The translations under genes were made by a program, and so were the position numbers. The notes under the pieces were generated by a model, which saw nothing but the letters and a program-made list of their open reading frames with translations, had not been told where the DNA came from and did no database searches. DNA of 64,000 nt, taken from assembly GCA_902616715.1 (NCBI GenBank), contig CACMTR010000001.1, forward strand, positions 62,001 to 126,000, given 5' to 3'. Shown here piece by piece: positions 35,953 to 45,596 of this stretch (position 1 is its first letter; every line of letters starts with the position of its first letter). Source of the DNA: an uncultured SAR86 cluster bacterium (GTDB lineage Bacteria; Pseudomonadota; Gammaproteobacteria; Magnimaribacterales; AG-339-G14).

Positions 35953-36669
35953 TTGAAACAGTCACGTTTTTCATCCAAAGCTATATTATTGCACTCAGCT
36001 AATTTTAGAGAGTCAAGTCTGATAGGCACTTTTTTTACAGACGAATACGGTCTAATTAAATTGGTAGCTAGAGGCGCTAGATCAAAAAAAAACAAATTAT
36101 CAAACATCAAAGTTCCTGGAGCGATCTTTGAAATTGAGTTTGGCGGAAAAGGGGATTTAAAAAATCTTTATACTTGCGAAATAATTGATTCAATAATAAT
36201 TAAGGAATCTAATTTGAAAATTTATTTGTATTTGAACGAGATAATAATAAGGACCATAGAACCTGAGGCTCCAGTAAGATCAATATTTAAAAGTTTAATC
36301 AGTTTATATAAAGATATTCAGTTATCAGAGAGTCCTACAGAACGAGAGCTTAAATTAAGAAAATTTGAGCTAGATCTCATTTCAGAGTTAGGATACAAGT
36401 TCAGCTTAACCTTGGATAGTAAAGGAAAAAAAATTAAAGAGGATTTATTTTACGAATTTATTCCTAGCAAAGGGTTTCAAGTAGTAAATAAAGAGAGTTT
36501 TAGGGACGTAATTCTAGGCAGTTCGATATTAAAATTTAATGAAGGAGTTTTTCTGAACGATCAGTCGAAAAAATTTATAAAAAATATAATGAAATCTTCA
36601 TTAGATACGATATCATCAAAACCTTTAAATTCTTCAAAATTTTTCAGATTGAGAAAAGATGCAAATTAA
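35953..36669 (+). CDS. recO: DNA repair protein RecO
   Basis: The 238-residue protein begins with the RecO OB-fold: AILLHSANFRESSLIGTFFT, DEYGLIKLVARGARSKKNK. The remainder is a helical domain with LRKFELDLISELGYKFSL, the common ExxLLxxLGY-like RecO segment. RecO loads RecA with RecR on SSB-coated DNA. The start is TTG at 35953, as no ATG is available upstream of the conserved N-terminus. It overlaps acpS by 11 bases. pdxJ, which usually lies between recO and acpS, is missing. Confidence 0.87.
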   Translation: MKQSRFSSKAILLHSANFRESSLIGTFFTDEYGLIKLVARGARSKKNKLSNIKVPGAIFEIEFGGKGDLKNLYTCEIIDSIIIKESNLKIYLYLNEIIIRTIEPEAPVRSIFKSLISLYKDIQLSESPTERELKLRKFELDLISELGYKFSLTLDSKGKKIKEDLFYEFIPSKGFQVVNKESFRDVILGSSILKFNEGVFLNDQSKKFIKNIMKSSLDTISSKPLNSSKFFRLRKDAN

Positions 36670-37045
36670 AAACGGAATAGATCTTATTGAAATAGATAGA
36701 ATCAAAAAAGCTTACGAAACTTTTGGAAATCGTATGCTGCAAAGACTATATGATGATTCAGAAATTGACACTTTTTCTAATAAAGCCTCAATTGCAAAAG
36801 CTCCCTATCTAGCTAAAAATTTTGCAGCTAAAGAAGCGGTCTCGAAAGTTCTGGGTACAGGTTTTACAAATGGTATTAGGCCTAAAGACATTGTTATTCA
36901 CAGAGGGTATGGTGGGCCTAAAGTAGAATTGAAAGGAAAAGCCGCCACTTTTGCAAAGAAACTTAACCTAAAGCATATAAGTCTAAGTTTGACTGATACA
37001 CATCATAATGCCGCGGCAGTTGCCACTGGAATTTTTGGTAAATGA
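36659..37045 (+). CDS. acpS: Holo-[acyl-carrier-protein] synthase
   Basis: The 128-residue protein has the AcpS signatures [20 protein letters not shown] (metal-binding Asp), [18 protein letters not shown] (metal-binding Glu and catalytic Lys) and [17 protein letters not shown]. It transfers 4'-phosphopantetheine from CoA to ACP. Length is normal. It overlaps recO and adk by a few bases. Confidence 0.96.
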   Translation: MQIKNGIDLIEIDRIKKAYETFGNRMLQRLYDDSEIDTFSNKASIAKAPYLAKNFAAKEAVSKVLGTGFTNGIRPKDIVIHRGYGGPKVELKGKAATFAKKLNLKHISLSLTDTHHNAAAVATGIFGK

Positions 37046-37686
37046 AAATAATATTACTCGGTCCTCCAGGAGCTGGAAAAGGAACACAAGCTGAAGTAAT
37101 TTCAAATAAATTAAAAATTCCCCACATTTCAACAGGCGATATGCTAAGAGAATCAATTAGAAATAACACTCCTCTTGGCAAAAAAGCAAAAAAAATCATG
37201 GATTCAGGTAAATTGGTTTCTGATGAAATTATTTTAGGAATAATTAAAGAAAGAGTTTCTAAGGAGGATTGTAAAACTGGCTTCTTGTTCGATGGCTTCC
37301 CTAGAACAATTGGTCAAGCAGACGGATTAAAAAATTTAAATATTGATATTGATATAGTTATAGAAATCTCTCTTTCAGATGAGGTAATAATTTCTAGAAT
37401 GTCAGGAAGAAGAATCCATCTATCCTCGGGGAGAAGTTACCACATAGAATTTAATCCGCCTAAAGTTGAAGGAAAAGATGATTTATCTGGTGAAGATTTA
37501 ATTCAACGAGAAGATGACAAACCAATGACTGTTTTAGCACGATTAGAGGTTTATAAAAATCAAACTGATCCGTTAATAGATTATTATCAACAGGTTGAAA
37601 AAAAATCTGATTTAAAGTTTGTAAAAGTTAATGGAGCGAATCCACCCGAAGAAGTGAGCAACGAAATCTTTTCAAACATTGAATAA
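37042..37686 (+). CDS. adk: Adenylate kinase
   Basis: The 214-residue protein has the P-loop [22 protein letters not shown]-binding [14 protein letters not shown], the [14 protein letters not shown] motif and a long LID domain ([31 protein letters not shown]) without zinc cysteines. It interconverts AMP, ADP and ATP. Length equals E. coli Adk (214). It overlaps acpS by 4 and tsaB by 8 bases. Confidence 0.98.
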   Translation: MKIILLGPPGAGKGTQAEVISNKLKIPHISTGDMLRESIRNNTPLGKKAKKIMDSGKLVSDEIILGIIKERVSKEDCKTGFLFDGFPRTIGQADGLKNLNIDIDIVIEISLSDEVIISRMSGRRIHLSSGRSYHIEFNPPKVEGKDDLSGEDLIQREDDKPMTVLARLEVYKNQTDPLIDYYQQVEKKSDLKFVKVNGANPPEEVSNEIFSNIE

Positions 37687-38359
37687 TTTTAAAAATATTT
37701 TAGCTATTGAAACTTCAGGGCTTTACTGTTCAGTGGCATTAAGATCTGGCAAAGAAATTAAATCTAATCTTACTGAAAATGAAAATGAACATGGATTAGT
37801 TATTTTAGATTTCATAGAAGATTTATTAAGTAGATCAAATTTAAAAAAAGACGAATTAGATTTAATTGCCGTTAGTAACGGGCCCGGGTCTTTTACAGGG
37901 CTCAGAGTAGGTTGTTCTGTAGCTCAAGCTATTGCTTTTGCAAATGACATTCCATTAATCCCATTATCAAGCTTGGCAGTCCTTGCGCACCAGGCATATT
38001 CTAAGTTGGAGAAAGAAAAAATTTTTGTCGTTACTAATGCACATATGAAAGAGCTTTATATAGGCTCATATGAATTTAAAAAAGAAGAAATTAAAATATT
38101 GAAAAAAGAATGTTTAATAAATCAGGAAGACTTATCAAATTACGTTGATATTAATTCTAAAGAAACTTTTTATGTTGGAAACGGGATAAGATTTCTTCAA
38201 AACATAGAAGATAAAAATACTTATGAAAACTGTTTTTCTCAAGCTTCAAATATGTTTGAGTTAATTGATTTGGCTATTGAAAAGAAAAGTTATGTCGCTG
38301 CAGAAGAGGTTTCGCCTAATTATCTATCAGGAGAAGACCATTGGAAAAAGGCAAATTAA
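37679..38359 (+). CDS. tsaB: tRNA N6-threonylcarbamoyladenosine biosynthesis protein TsaB
   Basis: The 226 residues have the ASKHA-type start [20 protein letters not shown] and the TsaB signature [20 protein letters not shown], followed by [20 protein letters not shown]. TsaB dimerises with TsaD to make t6A37 in ANN-decoding tRNAs. The C-terminal end [16 protein letters not shown] is also typical. It uses a TTG start that overlaps adk by 8 bases, and uppP begins right at its stop. Confidence 0.93.
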   Translation: MNNFKNILAIETSGLYCSVALRSGKEIKSNLTENENEHGLVILDFIEDLLSRSNLKKDELDLIAVSNGPGSFTGLRVGCSVAQAIAFANDIPLIPLSSLAVLAHQAYSKLEKEKIFVVTNAHMKELYIGSYEFKKEEIKILKKECLINQEDLSNYVDINSKETFYVGNGIRFLQNIEDKNTYENCFSQASNMFELIDLAIEKKSYVAAEEVSPNYLSGEDHWKKAN

Positions 38360-39124
38360 ATGGACTTAATTAATATCATCTTACTTTCGTTGATTCAAGG
38401 AGTCACAGAATTTTTACCAATTTCAAGCTCAGCTCATTTAATTATTTTTTCAGAAATTTTTAATAATTCTAATCAAGATATTACAGTTGATGTTTTTGCC
38501 CACTTTGGGACTCTTTTGGCTGTTGTTTGGTATTTTCGAGGAGAACTTATAAAGATTATGAGTACCTATAAAATCAATGATGTTAATAACCTTGGTAATT
38601 GTTTGTTGATAGGAACTTTGCCAATTTTATTTTTTGGTTTTTTCTTAAGAGACTTCATAGAATTCAATTTAAGAAACCAAAATGTCATAGTATTTTCAAT
38701 GATATTTTTTGGGATTTTATTGTTAATTTTCGAGTATTTTAGAGGCAGTAGAATTTTAGATGACCTTTCCTGGAAAGACTCATTTGTTTTGGGTCTGTTT
38801 CAAACATTAGCCTTAATTCCGGGAGCTTCAAGATCCGCTTTAGTAATTATGGGAGCATTTTATCTTGGATTTCGAAGTGTTGATGCGTTAAAAATAAGTT
38901 TTTTATTGGCTATTCCTACTTTAGTAATAATTTTTTTTGGTGAAAATTATTTGATTGATTTTGAATACGAAATCAAAATTTCTGAACTGTTGTTAGTTAT
39001 TTTCTTTTCTTTTGTGATTGCACTTATCACAATTCATTATTTCTTAAAATTGGTTAATAAAATCGGATTGTTGCCTTTTGTGATTTATCGGTTTTTGCTA
39101 GCAGGAATTTTAATCTTTATTTAA
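38360..39124 (+). CDS. uppP: Undecaprenyl-diphosphatase UppP (BacA)
   Basis: The 254-residue polytopic membrane protein has the catalytic motifs SLIQGVTEFLPISSSAHLII (conserved EFLPISSSxH) and FQTLALIPGASRSALVIMGA (PGxSRSG-like). It recycles undecaprenyl phosphate for cell-wall synthesis. It is slightly shorter than E. coli BacA (273). Its 3' end overlaps the convergent GST gene by 15 bases. Confidence 0.96.
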   Translation: MDLINIILLSLIQGVTEFLPISSSAHLIIFSEIFNNSNQDITVDVFAHFGTLLAVVWYFRGELIKIMSTYKINDVNNLGNCLLIGTLPILFFGFFLRDFIEFNLRNQNVIVFSMIFFGILLLIFEYFRGSRILDDLSWKDSFVLGLFQTLALIPGASRSALVIMGAFYLGFRSVDALKISFLLAIPTLVIIFFGENYLIDFEYEIKISELLLVIFFSFVIALITIHYFLKLVNKIGLLPFVIYRFLLAGILIFI

Positions 39125-39976
39125 ATATTTATTAAAAGTTTGACCTGTTAAAAAGAGGTAAGCCTTAAAGATTGAAGATATTATTTTTAAAGGAGTTGGC
39201 AAAGAGGTTTCTTTTAAAAAATTTTTATTATTTTTTAGTTCTATAAACCATTTAGATAAATTTGGATAATTTTTTTTAAAAGTAAACCCTATTGTTTCTA
39301 ACCTTCTCAAATAAACAAACCAAGCGATGTCTACAATTGTTAATTGATTAGAAACAATAAATTTTTGTTTGGACAATTCATTATCAATTTTGGTTAATTT
39401 TTCTTTGAACACATTTATTGATTTTTGTATTGATGACGAACTTATTCCATTATCCTTTATAAAGTTTTTATGAAAATTAAGTTGTATTTGCTTCTGTTTA
39501 TCCTCAACTCCTTCTACAAAATTCGAAGATTCTTCAAAATTTTTAATGTCTTTCTCCTTTTTCTTCATTAGAAAAGTTGGAGCAACAAATTTCATGGTTA
39601 AGTTTCTTAAATCAAGATGAATGCCGTCTTCTTCTTCTAAAAACTTTTCAATTTTATTGGCTTCATTTGAAGGCCAAAGTATTTTTGAAGGAAATTTATT
39701 ATCTAAATATTTGATTATGTCATTACTTTCAATATGTACCTCACCATTATCAACGAGAACCGGTACAACACCTCTGGGGTTTATTCCTAAAAACCAATCC
39801 GTAAAATTATCCCCAGTTACTAAATTTACATGATGACTTTTCCAATTAATGTTTTTTTCTTTTAAAAAAATTCTTAATTTTTGTGAGCAGCTTGACCCTT
39901 GAAAATGTAGGATATTTATTCCTTGCCATTTTTTTACTTCTTTTGTTTTGATGTCGGTATCTAAAAGCTTTACCAT
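39110..39976 (-). CDS. Glutathione S-transferase family protein
   Basis: From ATG 39976 the product is 288 residues. It has an N-terminal thioredoxin-like GST domain (about 18-95: NILHFQGSSCSQKLRIFLKE, NPRGVVPVLVDNGEVHIESN, DIIKYLD) and a C-terminal helical domain with TIVDIAWFVYLRRLETIGF. The GSSCSQK segment places a cysteine or serine at the usual catalytic position. Substrate is unknown. A longer frame starting at 40024 would overlap divergent rsmJ and is not needed. The insert around residues 125-175 is Lys/Glu-rich. Confidence 0.82.
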   Translation of the reverse strand: MVKLLDTDIKTKEVKKWQGINILHFQGSSCSQKLRIFLKEKNINWKSHHVNLVTGDNFTDWFLGINPRGVVPVLVDNGEVHIESNDIIKYLDNKFPSKILWPSNEANKIEKFLEEEDGIHLDLRNLTMKFVAPTFLMKKKEKDIKNFEESSNFVEGVEDKQKQIQLNFHKNFIKDNGISSSSIQKSINVFKEKLTKIDNELSKQKFIVSNQLTIVDIAWFVYLRRLETIGFTFKKNYPNLSKWFIELKNNKNFLKETSLPTPLKIISSIFKAYLFLTGQTFNKYLNKD

Positions 39977-40014
39977 AATAATTTTTAAAAAAGGATATAT
40001 TAATATAGGCATGC

Positions 40015-40743
40015 ATGAAATCAATTCAAAAACCTATAGTTTCTTTTCTTTCAAGAGCTTTAGAAAAAAGAGCTAAAAAGTTTTCTAAAGATCATGAATT
40101 AACTCTTTTATCGCCAAGAGACATTAGAAAATCACATAAAGATAAACTTGTAATTTGGCTACTTCAAGAAGGTATTTTTTTACAAGATTTGTCATTAAAA
40201 AATTCTAAGCCATTTAGTTTAAATTTTCAGTATCCAAAAGAAGAAAATAATAATAAAAACCTTCTACAAAGGTGTTTTTCAAAATTTAATTTAGATTATC
40301 AAGTTTATGACTTCACTGCGGGATTTTGTTTAGATGCTTTTTTGATTTCAAAATTAGGTTTTAAAATAAATGCATTTGAAAAAGAGTCTTGGCTTTTTGA
40401 ATTTACAAGAGAAAAGCTTTTAAAAAATAAAATAGATAACATTAAATTAAAAAATAGAAACTCCTTGGAAGTTATTCCTGAGGTCGACAGCAAATCAATT
40501 ATTTATTTAGATCCGATGTTTGGAATAGAAAATAAATCTTTTGCCAAAAAAGAAATGCATTTTTTAAGAAAATCTCTTCTGGACCAGCCAGATGAGCTTA
40601 TAGAAAGTTCTTTAGAATCCAAGGCAGAATTAATTGTCATTAAAAGACATAAAATTGAAAAAAAGAAGACATCTAAAGCTCCTTCTTATGAATTAAAGGG
40701 GAAGGTGGTAACTTTTCAGATATTTGACAGAAGAAAAAATTAA
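40015..40743 (+). CDS. rsmJ: 16S rRNA (guanine-1516-N2)-methyltransferase RsmJ
   Basis: The 242-residue SAM-dependent methyltransferase has the RsmJ motif I (YDFTAGFCLDAFLISKLGF, usual DxTAGxGxDAFxLA), the acidic AFEKESWLFEFTREKL, and the target-base motif IIYLDPMFGIENKSFAKKEM, which is highly specific for this family. It methylates G1516 of 16S rRNA. Its 3' end overlaps the convergent methyltransferase-like gene by 4 bases. Confidence 0.88.
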   Translation: MKSIQKPIVSFLSRALEKRAKKFSKDHELTLLSPRDIRKSHKDKLVIWLLQEGIFLQDLSLKNSKPFSLNFQYPKEENNNKNLLQRCFSKFNLDYQVYDFTAGFCLDAFLISKLGFKINAFEKESWLFEFTREKLLKNKIDNIKLKNRNSLEVIPEVDSKSIIYLDPMFGIENKSFAKKEMHFLRKSLLDQPDELIESSLESKAELIVIKRHKIEKKKTSKAPSYELKGKVVTFQIFDRRKN

Positions 40744-41174
40744 AGCCAACGTCTAGTTTTAGCTAAGTACTCTTTCCATTCTTCATTGAAAGTTGAAGCT
40801 AGCTTTTCCTCTTCATGTTTAATCCAAGTGAAGTTAATGATAAGAAAAAAAATGAAAGCAATCAAAAGAGCAGATAATGATTGCAGCGATATTGCAGTAC
40901 CTAATAAAATGAAAAGCATTCCTAAATAAATTGGATTTCTAGAAACTCTGAAAGGACCATCGATGACTAATTTATTCGGTTGTCCGTCAGGAATAAAAGT
41001 AGTTTCCATTTTTGAAAGTTTTTTCAAGGAAATATAAACCAAAAAAATTCCAGTCAAAATAATAAAAATTCCTAGCAAAATACTTAAGTTGATTAGCATT
41101 GGAAAAGTAAAGTACAAGACGGTCTGTATTATTAGAGAGCATAAAAGTATTATAGGCGGGTAAGTTATCTTCAT
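40740..41174 (-). CDS. Isoprenylcysteine carboxyl methyltransferase (ICMT)/PEMT-like membrane protein
   Basis: The 144-residue protein has four hydrophobic segments and the ICMT/phospholipid methyltransferase C-terminal signature: LVIDGPFRVSRNPIYLGMLF (RNPxYLG) and FTWIKHEEEKLASTFNEEWK (EE pair), ending YLAKTRRWL. Such bacterial proteins are of unknown substrate; lipid or small-molecule methylation is inferred from the family. It lies 25 bases downstream of plsB on the same strand. Confidence 0.82.
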   Translation of the reverse strand: MKITYPPIILLCSLIIQTVLYFTFPMLINLSILLGIFIILTGIFLVYISLKKLSKMETTFIPDGQPNKLVIDGPFRVSRNPIYLGMLFILLGTAISLQSLSALLIAFIFFLIINFTWIKHEEEKLASTFNEEWKEYLAKTRRWL

Positions 41175-41199
41175 TATTTTAATTATATAAAACTTTTTC

Positions 41200-43269
41200 T
41201 TAGCTGGTTGAAAGATTTTCTACCCAAAATGAAGAAAACATTTCAGCGACATCCTTTTCTTTTTCACTTCCTGCCCAAGAAATTTCATCTTTTTCATCAA
41301 TTTCTAATAAATGCAATTTTTTTAATGCCATTATAATCTCAGAAACTTTTTCTTCTGTTTGATTTAAAGAAATATCCAGAAAAAAATCTTTTTTTATCTG
41401 AGGAAAAACTTCTTCAAATTGTGTTACTAGTCTGCTTTTAACAATTTTTTTTCTACTTTTATAAAAAATATAACTTTGAAGTATCAGTAAATGTAAAATG
41501 TTATTTTTGTAAAACTCCATAAGATTTTTTTCAGCTTTGCTCATTATTAAGGTTTTTTCTCCTTCAGCTTTATAAAATTTCAGTTTTTTAATTTTTTCTA
41601 AAATTTGTTTTGAAGAGATATTTGGCAATTTTATTAAATTTGAATAATTTGAAATTTCTATAATTTTTATCAAATTTTCAATTCTGGTTACTAACCTCTC
41701 TTTATCGATTTCTTCATCAACGATATCAGAGATTGCCGAAGCAAATAAACTTGAAGAAGTCACAACCGTGGCATTATTGATGTTAGTCATAATTCTGTTC
41801 CCAAGCAGTGGAGTCACTTCATAAAGCCATGATTTCTTTTCGGTGTCTTTATTAAGATCAACCACATCATCTTGCCAGTTAGGAGAGTGTTTATTTAAAA
41901 AAGACTTTAGATCTATGGGCTCTCCAAATTGAAGATAGGCATTGCCTAAATAACCTCTGAAATCTCCAATTGTTGAAAAGATTGACATAAGGCTTTCCTT
42001 TTTCTTTTTTTGCCCTCTTGATTCCTTTAAGTGAGATTTACCTTCAAGTACTTTTTCATAACTGATAGAGATTGGTAAAAACTTTACGTCTCTTTCATCC
42101 ATATCCTGAAAAGATTTAATAATCATTGAAATTATTCCTGGTCTAGGAGACAACAATCTCCCAGTTCTCGTCCTGCCACCTTCAGGAAAAAATTCTATAG
42201 AATAGCCTCTTTGAAATAATTTTCTTAAATGTTCAAAAAATACTTTTGAATAAAGTTTGTTGGGACCAAAGGATCTTCTCATGAAAAAAGCTCCTCCATT
42301 TCTTAAAATCCTTCCTAAAATTGGCAAATTTAAATTTTTTCCTGCGACGATTTGAGGCAACATCAAATTATTTGTATAAAGTTCGTAAGACAAAGCTAGG
42401 TAATCTATATGACTTCTATGAGAAGGCGTGTAAATCAAGGAATTACCAACAGCCAAATCGTTTATTTTTTCTATCCCGATAATTTCTAAACCGTCATATC
42501 TTGAATTCCAAAACCAATTTAGGGCTTTGTCGTATAGATAGATTACTGGATAAGAAATATCTGAGCAGATCTCGATAGCATATTTGTAAGCCTTTCGATT
42601 TTGATTTATTTCTATTTTTTTTGACCCATTTGAAGAATCCTTTATTTCTTGCTTTACTGATGAGGAATTTAAAATTGCATGAATAAGAGTTCTTTTATTA
42701 GAAATATCTGGACCTATTTTAGCTTGCCTATTTTTTCTAAATCTTGCCCTTAAAAGCCTGTCAGTCTTTAAGACAAGATGCTCTGAGGTTTTTTGTTGGC
42801 TAAATATATCTTTAGACTCGAGAGGTTTATGAAAAAATACATTTGCTTGTCTGCCATTAAAAATTACTTTTAATAAATTTCTTAAAAAAGAGCCTGCTTC
42901 CCAAGAATCTCTAAAAATTAATTTTACCCAGTGGTCTTGTCTTTCTGGCGCTTTTCCCCAAAAAACATCTACAGGAATAATAATTTTATTCACTGCATCT
43001 GGATCTTTTGCTAGTTGATGTAGCTCCCTTGGGTTCCTTCTTCTAGGTGCCTGCCAAGGGAAAAGTCTTTTTGCTCCTTTAAGTTGAAAAAAATTCTTTT
43101 TTGATTTTTTAGGCGAGGAAAAATTATTTTTTTTGGTTAATTTTATTAAAGCATTTAAATCAAAAGAAGATGTACTTGAAAGGGCATAGATTACTTTTTT
43201 TGACTCAATTAAATTTTTAACACTTTCTGTTTCAAATTCAGCTTCTGGGTTTATTAGAAATTTCAGCAT
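41200..43269 (-). CDS. plsB: Glycerol-3-phosphate O-acyltransferase PlsB
   Basis: The 689-residue protein contains the acyltransferase block I SHRSHIDYLALSYELY (His284-Asp289), block II GAFFMRRSFGPNKLYSKVFF, block III YSIEFFPEGGRTRTGRLLSP and block IV FLPISISYEKVLEG. It performs the first acylation of glycerol-3-phosphate at the inner membrane. It is shorter than E. coli PlsB (807), mostly in the N-terminal region. With glpK and ugpQ in the window it links glycerol supply to phospholipid synthesis. Confidence 0.95.
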   Translation of the reverse strand: MLKFLINPEAEFETESVKNLIESKKVIYALSSTSSFDLNALIKLTKKNNFSSPKKSKKNFFQLKGAKRLFPWQAPRRRNPRELHQLAKDPDAVNKIIIPVDVFWGKAPERQDHWVKLIFRDSWEAGSFLRNLLKVIFNGRQANVFFHKPLESKDIFSQQKTSEHLVLKTDRLLRARFRKNRQAKIGPDISNKRTLIHAILNSSSVKQEIKDSSNGSKKIEINQNRKAYKYAIEICSDISYPVIYLYDKALNWFWNSRYDGLEIIGIEKINDLAVGNSLIYTPSHRSHIDYLALSYELYTNNLMLPQIVAGKNLNLPILGRILRNGGAFFMRRSFGPNKLYSKVFFEHLRKLFQRGYSIEFFPEGGRTRTGRLLSPRPGIISMIIKSFQDMDERDVKFLPISISYEKVLEGKSHLKESRGQKKKKESLMSIFSTIGDFRGYLGNAYLQFGEPIDLKSFLNKHSPNWQDDVVDLNKDTEKKSWLYEVTPLLGNRIMTNINNATVVTSSSLFASAISDIVDEEIDKERLVTRIENLIKIIEISNYSNLIKLPNISSKQILEKIKKLKFYKAEGEKTLIMSKAEKNLMEFYKNNILHLLILQSYIFYKSRKKIVKSRLVTQFEEVFPQIKKDFFLDISLNQTEEKVSEIIMALKKLHLLEIDEKDEISWAGSEKEKDVAEMFSSFWVENLSTS

Positions 43270-43367
43270 ATCATTTAAATTTCTTGTTTAGATGGTAATA
43301 TCCTCAAAAATTTTAGTCTATTTAACTATGAAATCCATGTACTATATGGATTTTACAATTTAATTAA

Positions 43368-43453
43368 GCCGAAGTGGCGGAATTGGTAGACGCGTTCGAT
43401 TCAAAATCGAATGCCCACAAGGCGTGAGAGTTCGAGTCTCTCCTTCGGTACCA
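43368..43453 (+). tRNA. tRNA-Leu (anticodon CAA)
   Basis: An 86-base class II tRNA: acceptor GCCGAAG pairs with CTTCGGT (one G-U pair), anticodon stem TTCGA/TCGAA with loop TTCAAAA, a variable arm, T loop GTTCGAGTC and encoded CCA. It closely resembles E. coli tRNA-Leu(CAA). A perfect 8-base inverted repeat (AAATCCAT/ATGGATTT, 43331-43353) lies upstream, between it and plsB. yajC starts only 9 bases after the CCA. Confidence 0.97.
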
Positions 43454-43462
43454 GAAAAAATT

Positions 43463-43774
43463 ATGAATGAAATACAATTAATTACAGCCCAATCTTCCTC
43501 TTTTTTAGGTCCACAACTCATTTTGATAGGTGGATTTTTTCTCTTTATCTATTTTCTTATTATAAGACCTCAAAATAAAAGGATGAAAGCGCAAAAAGAA
43601 ATGATAGAAAATCTCTCAGTCGGAGATGAAATAGTAATTTCAGGAGGGATAGTAGGATCTATCTTAAAAATATCTGACAATTTCATTACTATAAGAGCCA
43701 ATAACTCGGAACTTATAATCCAAAGAGCTTCAGTCAGCAGCGTGCTACCAAAAGGAACAATTAAGTCTTTATAA
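43463..43774 (+). CDS. yajC: Sec translocon accessory subunit YajC
   Basis: From ATG 43463 the product is 103 residues; an upstream in-frame ATG lies inside tRNA-Leu and is rejected. It has one transmembrane helix (about 16-36, LILIGGFFLFIYFLIIRPQN) with the YajC signature RPQNKRMKAQKEMIENLSVG, then the soluble domain GDEIVISGGIVGSILKI. It associates with SecDF. The order yajC-secD-secF is canonical. Confidence 0.95.
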   Translation: MNEIQLITAQSSSFLGPQLILIGGFFLFIYFLIIRPQNKRMKAQKEMIENLSVGDEIVISGGIVGSILKISDNFITIRANNSELIIQRASVSSVLPKGTIKSL

Positions 43775-43777
43775 AAA

Positions 43778-45592
43778 GTGCGATTTCAAGCTTGGAAAAT
43801 TTTTTCTATTCTAATAGTTCTTTCTATTGGAATTATTTTCTCTCTCCCTAATATTTTCCCTCCTGATCCTTCAGTTCAAATTACAACTGCTAGCGCAGGT
43901 GACGGATTTTCAAATAAATTTTTAGATGATCTTAAAGATTTATCTAAGAAAACAGATATCGATACGCTTTCATTTGAAAAAACTGAAAAATCTGTACTGA
44001 TTCGAACTAATAGCTATCAAGATCAAATTTTACTTAAAGATTATCTTCAAAAAGAGCTAAATGAAAATTTTGTTGTAGCGCTTAATTTAGCTGCCAATAC
44101 ACCAGACTGGCTGAAAGCTTTGAATGCAAAACCAATGAAGTTGGGCTTAGATTTGAGAGGCGGTGTTAATTTCTTAATGGAAGTAGATACAGAACTTCTA
44201 CTACAGACAAAATTAGAATCGACGGCCTCAGTAATAAGGAATTCTCTAAGAGATGAAAGAGTAAAGACGAACTTCATTGAGATTGAAGAGAATAAAATTT
44301 TAGTTAGTTTAGTAGATGATGAAAAAACTGAAATCTTTGATGGAATAGTAAATGACCTAGGAAATTTAGATATTGATCTTGACCAAAATCTTGTCTATGA
44401 ACTTTCTTTTTCTGACGAAGAGATAGACGAAACAATTGATTATGCGGTTCTCCAAAATTTAACAACTTTAAGAAATAGAGTAAACGAGTTGGGAGTATCA
44501 GAACCTGTGGTCCAAAGAGAGGGAAGGAAAAGAATTTCCGTCCAATTACCTGGAATTCAAGATACTGCAGAAGCAAAAAAAATTATTGGAAAAACAGCAA
44601 ATCTTGAATTTCGCTTAGAGGCCAAGGATAACTCGCTTGCATCAAGAGTAGAATCTTTTCCTTATCGAGGTCTCAAAACTAGGTTGGAAAAAAAAGTCAT
44701 TATTTCTGGAGACAGGGTCTCTGATGCTAGTGTGGGATTCGATGAAAATGGGTTTCCGCAGGTAAATATATCTTTAGACTCAGATGGAGGAGCTCAAATG
44801 CACAGGGCTACCCGAAATAATGTTGGCACAAGAATGGCAGTTTTATTTGTAGAAAGAAAGATACTTTCTAATGTTGATAGCGGCATTAATTCTATTAAAA
44901 ATTTTTACGATAAAAGAATCATAAGTCTAGCAACAATTCAGTCGGCCCTTGCAAATCAATTTCGAATAACAGGATTGGATTCCCCTGCCGAAGCTTCAGA
45001 ACTTGCTTTATTACTGAGAGCAGGAGCACTTGCAGCGCCAATGAATTTTGTAGAAGAAGGAACGATAGGGCCTTCCTTAGGAGCTGACAATATTAGATTG
45101 GGCATAAACTCTCTTATTTTAGGCTTGTCCCTTGTTTTGGTCTTTATGATTTTTTATTACAAAGTTTTTGGATTTATAGCCAATTTAGCTGTCCTGCTAA
45201 ATTTAATTTTAATTGCTTCAATAATGTCGATTTTATCAGCAACACTTACTTTGCCTGGTATAGCTGGTATTGTCCTGACAATCGGAATGGCAGTGGACGC
45301 AAACGTTTTAATATTTTCAAGAATTCGAGAAGAATTAAAACGTAAACTAAAGCCTTTGGAGGCAATAACATCAGGTTATAACAGAGCATTTATAACAATA
45401 GTTGACGCTAATTTAACCACTTTAATCGTTGCCTTAATTTTGTATATTGTGGGAACTGGCCCTATACAGGGCTTTGCAATAACTCTTTCTGTTGGAATTT
45501 TAACTTCAATGTTTACTGCAATTCTTTTTACAAGAATGTTGGTATTCTTTATTTATGCTAGAAGAAGAAACATAGAAAAAATTTGGATTTAA
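43778..45592 (+). CDS. secD: Protein translocase subunit SecD
   Basis: The 604-residue protein (GTG start at 43778) has an N-terminal membrane helix, a large periplasmic part with MKLGLDLRGGVNFLMEVDTE and VVQREGRKRISVQLPGI, and five C-terminal helices containing LGINSLILGLSLVLVFMIFY and the conserved GIVLTIGMAVDANVLIFSRI. SecD uses proton-motive force to pull exported proteins through. It ends 4 bases before secF. Confidence 0.97.
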   Translation: MRFQAWKIFSILIVLSIGIIFSLPNIFPPDPSVQITTASAGDGFSNKFLDDLKDLSKKTDIDTLSFEKTEKSVLIRTNSYQDQILLKDYLQKELNENFVVALNLAANTPDWLKALNAKPMKLGLDLRGGVNFLMEVDTELLLQTKLESTASVIRNSLRDERVKTNFIEIEENKILVSLVDDEKTEIFDGIVNDLGNLDIDLDQNLVYELSFSDEEIDETIDYAVLQNLTTLRNRVNELGVSEPVVQREGRKRISVQLPGIQDTAEAKKIIGKTANLEFRLEAKDNSLASRVESFPYRGLKTRLEKKVIISGDRVSDASVGFDENGFPQVNISLDSDGGAQMHRATRNNVGTRMAVLFVERKILSNVDSGINSIKNFYDKRIISLATIQSALANQFRITGLDSPAEASELALLLRAGALAAPMNFVEEGTIGPSLGADNIRLGINSLILGLSLVLVFMIFYYKVFGFIANLAVLLNLILIASIMSILSATLTLPGIAGIVLTIGMAVDANVLIFSRIREELKRKLKPLEAITSGYNRAFITIVDANLTTLIVALILYIVGTGPIQGFAITLSVGILTSMFTAILFTRMLVFFIYARRRNIEKIWI

Positions 45593-45596
45593 ATTT

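Noticed and set aside
39977-40024. Longer N-terminus of the GST-family protein
   Set aside because: It would overlap the divergent rsmJ start, and the GST fold begins well after the inner Met.
43424-43462. Longer N-terminus for yajC
   Set aside because: That start lies inside tRNA-Leu; the ATG at 43463 gives the normal YajC beginning.
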